This document shows, piece by piece, positions 59,209 through 64,000 of a DNA stretch of 64,000 nucleotides. Position numbers and translations under genes: made by a program. Source of the stretch: Bradyrhizobiaceae bacterium (GTDB lineage Bacteria; Pseudomonadota; Alphaproteobacteria; Rhizobiales; Xanthobacteraceae); NCBI GenBank assembly GCA_003963435.1, contig RXJC01000050.1, positions 1 through 64,000 on the forward strand. Direction: 5' to 3'. Position 1 is the first letter of the stretch. Each line of letters starts with the position of its first letter. A model generated the notes under the pieces. That model ran no database searches, was not told the DNA's origin, and saw only the letters and a list, made by a program, of their open reading frames with translations.

Positions 59209-59688
59209 ATGTCGGGTGACAGGAACCAAGAAAAACTGGTTGAAAATACGTTATACTGTTGCAGGTCGACTCGACCTTTGCGACCATGCTACATACCGAT
59301 TGCAAACAAGCGAGTAGCCGGCCTGACCTTCTCCGCCACAAAACATGGAACACGCCGCCTGCGCGCTCCGCGCGGGATCGCGGCCGTATTCCTGATCGTG
59401 GCGTATCTCCTGTCTGGCGCGCTGCACGAATTTCTCGACATGGACGTGACGGCACCGGGCGGCGGAAGGTTCGTCGTAGTGATGTCATCGACGAAGGACT
59501 CGGACACCTCCGGAAAGACCGCTGTGGCCGAACACCACTGCCACGGCTGCTTCTCGGTTTCGGTGCCGGCCCCGGTGCCGGCTTCCGTCGCGATCGAGCC
59601 CAAGGTCGCCGTGATCCCGACGCCGCTTTCCGGCAACTCCGATCTTGTTCGTGGGATCGACACACCTCCACCAAAAATCCTGACCTGA
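59209..59688 (+). CDS. secreted protein of Czc cluster
   Basis: About 159 residues. The conserved part begins RAPRGIAAVFLIVAYLLSGAL (signal or anchor), then EFLDMDVTAPGGGRFVVVMS, HHCHGCFSVSVPAPVPASVA with a His/Cys site, and RGIDTPPPKIL at the end. Such proteins head czc/cus-type operons in rhizobia. The true start is unclear; the first ~50 residues before RAPRG may be untranslated, with no good ATG nearer. Confidence 0.55.
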   Translation: MSGDRNQEKLVENTLYCCRSTRPLRPCYIPIANKRVAGLTFSATKHGTRRLRAPRGIAAVFLIVAYLLSGALHEFLDMDVTAPGGGRFVVVMSSTKDSDTSGKTAVAEHHCHGCFSVSVPAPVPASVAIEPKVAVIPTPLSGNSDLVRGIDTPPPKILT

Positions 59689-59743
59689 ACGCATTCGCCG
59701 GGCGCGTTGGCGCCCTGATTCCGTCGTTCGTCGGGTAATTTCC

Positions 59744-61015
59744 ATGTTCTCCAAGGCCGCCGCGCGTTTTGCGTGGGCGATGGCATTGCTGGTCAGCCCG
59801 TGGCTGACGGTGGTGTCGCATTCGCAGACCCTAACGTTGGGGACCGCGCTTCAACGCGCGCTCACCGCCAGTCCCCGCCTGACCGCCGCCGAGCGCGACG
59901 TCGGCATCGCCACGGGCCAACGCATCCAGGCGGGAGCCCTGATCAATCCCGAAGTTTCGTACGAACAGGACAATTCGTTCGGTTCCGGAATCTACCGGGG
60001 CACGAAGGCGGCCGAGACCACGCTGCAGATAAGCCAGTTGTTCGAGCTTTTCGGTAAGCGCGAGGCGCGCGTCGCGGTCGGCCAGGCCGGCGTCGAGACC
60101 GCCGCCATCCAGCGGCAGGCGATCAGGTTGGAGGTCCTGTCGGACACCGCCGTCGCCTTCCTGAGCGTGCTCGGTCTGCAGCGACGGATCCAGATCCTCG
60201 ACGAACAGGTCGCCGCCATCGACAAGATCACCCCGTTGCTGCAGCGCCGCGTCGACGCAGGTGCCTCGTCTCCTGCTGAGACCGGCAGGGCCGAGGTCGC
60301 ATCCGCCCTGGTGAAGGCCGACCGCGAGCGGCTGAAAGCGGCGCTCGCCAGCGCCAGACGCGAACTGGCGGTGTTGATGGGCGGTACCACGCCGAACTTC
60401 TCGACCGTCTCCGGACGATTGGACGCGACCGGCCGCCCTCCGTCGTTCAAGGCCGTCGTGGCGGCGATCGACGCCAACCCGCAATTGGTGCGCTGGACCG
60501 CGGTCTACGCGCAGCGCAACGCCGAGCTTCTGCTTGCGAGGCTGAGGCCGTATCCGGACGTGCGGGTCGCCGGCGGGTGGCGCCATTTCAACGAGACCAA
60601 CGACGACGCGGTCCGGCTTACGGTTTCCGTCCCCATCCCCGTCTTCGACCAGAACCAGGGCAACATCCTTTCCGCGCAGGAGAGCCTCGCGAAGACCAAG
60701 GCCGAGCGCGATGCGAATCGCAACACGCTGATCGTGCTCGCCGGCCGCGCCTACGACTCGCTGCAGGGCGCGCTGCGCGAACTGGAAGTGTTGCGCGGCT
60801 CCGCGATTCCGAAGTCCCGGCAGGCTGCCGACGCCATCGCCGAGGGTTATGGGCAAGGGCGCTTCTCGCTGCTCGAGGTGCTGGACGCGCAGTCTAGCGT
60901 CGCCCAGGCGCGGCTGCGCGAGCAGGAGGCCCAGCAGAACTTCCACGTCGCCGTCGCCACCATCGAGGGGCTCGTCGGAAATCCGTTCGCACTGGCGCGG
61001 GAGAGCGCACGATGA
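59744..61015 (+). CDS. czcC: outer-membrane efflux protein, CzcC/TolC family
   Basis: A 423-residue exported protein with two OEP repeats: LTLGTALQRALTASPRLTAA, GALINPEVSYEQDNSF, then a second half with LRPYPDVRVAGGWRHFNETNDDAVRLTVSV and LIVLAGRAYDSLQGALRELE. It forms the outer-membrane channel of the CzcCBA system. The next gene starts four bases before its stop (ATGA). Confidence 0.85.
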   Translation: MFSKAAARFAWAMALLVSPWLTVVSHSQTLTLGTALQRALTASPRLTAAERDVGIATGQRIQAGALINPEVSYEQDNSFGSGIYRGTKAAETTLQISQLFELFGKREARVAVGQAGVETAAIQRQAIRLEVLSDTAVAFLSVLGLQRRIQILDEQVAAIDKITPLLQRRVDAGASSPAETGRAEVASALVKADRERLKAALASARRELAVLMGGTTPNFSTVSGRLDATGRPPSFKAVVAAIDANPQLVRWTAVYAQRNAELLLARLRPYPDVRVAGGWRHFNETNDDAVRLTVSVPIPVFDQNQGNILSAQESLAKTKAERDANRNTLIVLAGRAYDSLQGALRELEVLRGSAIPKSRQAADAIAEGYGQGRFSLLEVLDAQSSVAQARLREQEAQQNFHVAVATIEGLVGNPFALARESAR

Positions 61016-61992
61016 AGAAATCCACGATGATCGTCGGCGCCTTCGCGGTCCTGGCGATCGCAGGCGTCGGCTACCGCATGATGGGACCGGCGAAATCCGG
61101 CGCGCCCGCGGCGCAGGCCGAGCAGAAGGGGGACAAACCCGCAAAGGATCACGTTGAGCAGGATGAGCACGGCGCCGACCGCATCGTGATCAGCGACGTC
61201 AAGCTCGCGGCCGCCGGCGCGGTGCTCGCCGAAGCCGGAAGCGTCACGTTGAGCGATACACTCCAGTTTAACGGCGCCCTGCGGGCCAACCAGGAGGCGG
61301 TGGTCCAGGTCACGCCGCGCTTTCCGGGGATCGTGCGCGGCATCCGCAAGCGGATCGGCGACACGGTCGCCAAGGACGACCAGCTTGCGTCGATCGAAAG
61401 CAACCAGAGCCTAACCGTCTACGACCTCAAGGCGCCGATCGGCGGCACCGTGATCGACCGACAAATTTCGCTCGGCGAATACGCGTCCGAACAGAAGCCG
61501 GCCTTCGTCGTCGCAGACCTCTCGACGATCTGGGTCGACCTGTCGATCTACCGTCAGGACCTGAAGCGCGTCCGGATGGGCGACGAGGTGTTGATCGACC
61601 CCGACGACGGGGGAGGCGAAATCAAGGGCAGCGTTTCCTACGTGGCGCCCATAGGTTCTAGCGATACCCAGACGGCGGTCGCCCGGATCGTGCTGCCGAA
61701 CGCGGACGGCCGCCTGCGTCCGGGACTGTTCGTCTCGGCGCGACTGGTGCTCGCGAAGCGCAGCGTGCCCGTCGCCGTGCGCGTCGGCGCGATCCAGACG
61801 CTGGAGAACAAGACCGTCGTGTTCGTGCGCGAAGGCGGGGACAAGATCGAGGCGCGGCCCGTGGAGCTCGGGGAATCCGATCCGAAATTCGTCGAGATCA
61901 AGGCCGGTCTGTCGGCGGGAGAGCACTACGTGGCGGAGAACAGCTTCGTGGTTAAGGCGGAGATGGGCAAGGGGGAGGCCGCGCATGATTGA
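61012..61992 (+). CDS. czcB: RND efflux adaptor, CzcB type
   Basis: A 326-residue membrane-fusion protein: N-terminal anchor (residues 5-22), His/Asp stretch (KDHVEQDEHGADRI), then QVTPRFPGIVRGIRKRIGDT and LKAPIGGTVIDRQISLGEYA. No heavy-metal-binding YHYRNP-type domain, unlike the CusB here. It acts with CzcC and CzcA. The CzcA start overlaps its stop by eight bases (ATGATTGA). Confidence 0.85.
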   Translation: MKKSTMIVGAFAVLAIAGVGYRMMGPAKSGAPAAQAEQKGDKPAKDHVEQDEHGADRIVISDVKLAAAGAVLAEAGSVTLSDTLQFNGALRANQEAVVQVTPRFPGIVRGIRKRIGDTVAKDDQLASIESNQSLTVYDLKAPIGGTVIDRQISLGEYASEQKPAFVVADLSTIWVDLSIYRQDLKRVRMGDEVLIDPDDGGGEIKGSVSYVAPIGSSDTQTAVARIVLPNADGRLRPGLFVSARLVLAKRSVPVAVRVGAIQTLENKTVVFVREGGDKIEARPVELGESDPKFVEIKAGLSAGEHYVAENSFVVKAEMGKGEAAHD

Positions 61993-64000
61993 CGCCGTCC
62001 TTGCGTTCTCGATCCGCCAGCGTTGGCTGGTGATGCTGTTCGTGCTGGCGGCCGGCGCCTTCGGCGCCTGGAATTTCACCAGGCTGCCGATCGACGCGGT
62101 GCCCGACATCACCAACGTCCAGGTCCAGATAAACACGCGCGCACCGGGCTATTCGCCGCTGGAGACCGAGCAGCGCATCACGTTCCCGGTCGAGACGTCG
62201 ATGGGGGGCCTGCCGAAGCTCGAATACACCAGATCGACGTCCCGTTACGGCCTGAGCCAGGTCACCGTGGTGTTCCGGGACGGGACCGACATCTACTTCG
62301 CACGCCAGCTCGTCAACGAGCGCATCCAGCAGGTCAAGGACCAGTTGCCGGCGGGCGTCGAGGTCGCGATGGGTCCGGTGTCGACCGGTCTCGGCGAGAT
62401 ATTCATGTACACGGTGGAAGCCAAAGACGGCGCGAAGGCGCCGGGCGGTGGCGAATTCTCGCCGAGCGACCTGCGGACGATTCAGGACTGGATCGTGAAG
62501 CCGCAGCTACGGAACGTGCCGGGCGTCGTGGAGGTCAACACCATCGGCGGGTTCGAGCGGCAATTCCACGTGTTGCCGGACCCCGGCAGGCTGATGGCCT
62601 ACAAGCTCGGCTTCCGCGAAGTGATGACCGCGCTCGCCGCCAACAACGCCAACGTCGGCGCCGGCTACATCGAGCGCAATGGAGAACAGTATCTCGTCCG
62701 GACGCCGGGCCAGGTCGCCAACATCGCCGAGATCCAAGACATCGTGATCGGATCGCGCGGTGGGATCCCGGTCCGGATCCGCGATGTCGCCGAGGTCAAG
62801 GAGGGCAAGGACCTCCGGACGGGTGCGGCGACGCTGGACGGCAAGGAGACCGTGCTCGGCACGGCGATGCTCTTGATCGGAGAGAACAGCCGCTCGGTGG
62901 CGCAGCGCGTCGCAGCCAAGCTCGCCGACATCGGAAAATCCCTTCCGGAAGGCGTGATCGCGCGGACGGTCTACGACCGCACCCACCTGGTCGAAGCCAC
63001 CGTTAGAACCGTCGAGAAGAACCTGGTCGAGGGCGCGCTCCTGGTCATCGTGGTGCTGTTCCTGATCCTGGGCAATATCCGTGCTGCGATCGTGACGGCC
63101 TTCGTGATCCCGCTGGCGATGCTCTTCACCATCAGCGGCATGGTCGAAGCGAAGGTCAGCGCCAACCTGATGAGTCTGGGCGCCATCGACTTCGGCATCA
63201 TCATCGACGGCGCGGTGATCATCGTCGAGAACTGTCTCCGGCTGCTGGCCGAAGAACAACACAAGAGGGGGCGGCTGCTGTCGCTCAAGGAGCGGCTCGA
63301 GACGATCCTCGAAGGCTCGCGCGAGGTGATCAAGCCGAGCCTGTTCGGCACCATGATCATCGCGGTCGTATATTTGCCGGTACTCACGCTCACGGGCGTC
63401 GAGGGCAAGATGTTCACGCCGATGGCGCTGACGGTGCTGATGGCGCTGCTGGGCGCTGCCATCTTCTCCGTGACGTTCGTCCCGGCGGCGGTCGCCATCG
63501 TCGTCACCGGCAAGGTCTCCGAAAAGGAGAACATCTTCATGCGTGGGGCGAAGCGGGTCTACGTGCCGCTGCTCGACGGAGCGATCCGGTACCGCAGGCT
63601 CGTGGCGTTCGGCGCCGTCGCCATCGTTCTGGCGAGCGGGTTCGCCGCGACGCGGATGGGCGGCGAATTCATTCCGTCGCTGGACGAGGGAGACGTGGCC
63701 GTCGCCGCGATCCGCATCCCCGGAACCAGCCTGACCCAGTCGCTGGATCTGCAGATGGCATTGGAGAAGCGCGTCAGGAAGATCCCCGAAGTCAGGGACT
63801 TTTTCGCGCGGACCGGTACCGCCGAGGTTGCAACCGACGCGATGCCGCCGTCGATGTCCGACGGTTACGTCATGCTGAAGGCGCGGGAGGAGTGGCCCGA
63901 TCCGAAGAAGCCGAAGTCCGAAGTGGTGGAGGAGATCGAGAAGGCGGCGAACGAGATTCCCGGCAGCAACTACGAAATCTCGCAGCCGATCCAGTTGCGG
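61985..64000 (+). CDS. czcA: CzcA-type heavy-metal RND transporter, 3'-truncated by window edge
   Basis: The frame is open from the ATG at 61985 to the last base (672 codons seen of about 1030 expected). The helix-4 motif IDFGIIIDGAVIIVENCLRLL has the DFG-x3-DGA-x3-VEN signature of the Zn/Co/Cd or Ni class (HME1-type), different from the CusA type at 55206. The periplasmic loop and first seven membrane segments are present. It completes a CzcCBA operon next to CusBA, so the two pumps export different metals. Confidence 0.88.
   Translation, partial: MIDAVLAFSIRQRWLVMLFVLAAGAFGAWNFTRLPIDAVPDITNVQVQINTRAPGYSPLETEQRITFPVETSMGGLPKLEYTRSTSRYGLSQVTVVFRDGTDIYFARQLVNERIQQVKDQLPAGVEVAMGPVSTGLGEIFMYTVEAKDGAKAPGGGEFSPSDLRTIQDWIVKPQLRNVPGVVEVNTIGGFERQFHVLPDPGRLMAYKLGFREVMTALAANNANVGAGYIERNGEQYLVRTPGQVANIAEIQDIVIGSRGGIPVRIRDVAEVKEGKDLRTGAATLDGKETVLGTAMLLIGENSRSVAQRVAAKLADIGKSLPEGVIARTVYDRTHLVEATVRTVEKNLVEGALLVIVVLFLILGNIRAAIVTAFVIPLAMLFTISGMVEAKVSANLMSLGAIDFGIIIDGAVIIVENCLRLLAEEQHKRGRLLSLKERLETILEGSREVIKPSLFGTMIIAVVYLPVLTLTGVEGKMFTPMALTVLMALLGAAIFSVTFVPAAVAIVVTGKVSEKENIFMRGAKRVYVPLLDGAIRYRRLVAFGAVAIVLASGFAATRMGGEFIPSLDEGDVAVAAIRIPGTSLTQSLDLQMALEKRVRKIPEVRDFFARTGTAEVATDAMPPSMSDGYVMLKAREEWPDPKKPKSEVVEEIEKAANEIPGSNYEISQPIQLR

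Noticed and set aside
59831..61144. 437-codon minus-strand frame
   Set aside because: It is antisense to czcC, which has clear OEP-family sequence.

Overview
The window looks like a chromosomal accessory region of a Bradyrhizobium-like alphaproteobacterium. This rests on high GC, a rhizobial outer-membrane barrel protein, a GapR-type (DUF2312) nucleoid protein, a SigF/NrsF ECF pair with exact SigF-type promoters, and the interspersed inverted repeats common in that genus. The species assignment is inference from gene types, not from a marker gene.

Layout. 1-4.3 kb is ordinary chromosome: the 3' end of a PilZ-XRE gene, a small secreted protein, a beta-barrel protein, GapR, a nitroreductase and a ParB-domain protein, separated by inverted-repeat elements. 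4.5-16.6 kb is a defence-type island. It starts with an AT-richer block (membrane protein, unknown protein, HEPN-DUF262 pair). A bacterial ubiquitin-like operon follows (Multi_ubiq, ThiF-type E1, DUF6527), divergent from an XRE regulator and an ImmA/IrrE metallopeptidase, with paired palindromes between them. Then come unknown genes bracketed by two ~83-bp direct repeats, a membrane protein, and an rcnR-rcnA nickel/cobalt efflux pair.

16.6-24.4 kb is a Tn7/Tn5053-like transposition module (TniQ, TniB, TniA, two small ORFs, a TnsA-like nuclease) plus a 222-aa unknown gene. TnsA and the unknown gene each have a ~370-nt leader with the same architecture: a GACTC direct repeat, a 7-codon leader ORF, a hairpin, and a long stem enclosing two hairpins. 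The stems show compensatory base changes between copies, and this is the strongest candidate for something undescribed. 24.4-29.4 kb holds a probable cargo operon built around a soluble FtsH-like AAA+ zinc protease, with a divergent ribbon-helix-helix regulator over three 8-bp iterons. At 29.6-31 kb a tnpB-only IS200/IS605-type element has split a phospholipase-D-like gene.

32-64 kb is a metal and envelope-stress island: PAP2 phosphatase, PilZ proteins, VIT-family transporter, QseBC/PmrAB-like two-component system with matching direct-repeat boxes next to a PepSY protein, two COG4705 membrane proteins, an encapsulated-ferritin-like protein with no encapsulin, and cytochrome b561. A large copper set follows: cupredoxin, CusF, DUF305, a DUF4396-multicopper oxidase fusion, a 16-Cys Csp-like protein, cytochrome c and DUF411. 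Next are the SigF/NrsF operon, a CusB-CusA (Cu/Ag) system, and a CzcCBA-type system running off the right edge. These genes would together oxidise, bind, store and export copper and other divalent metals.
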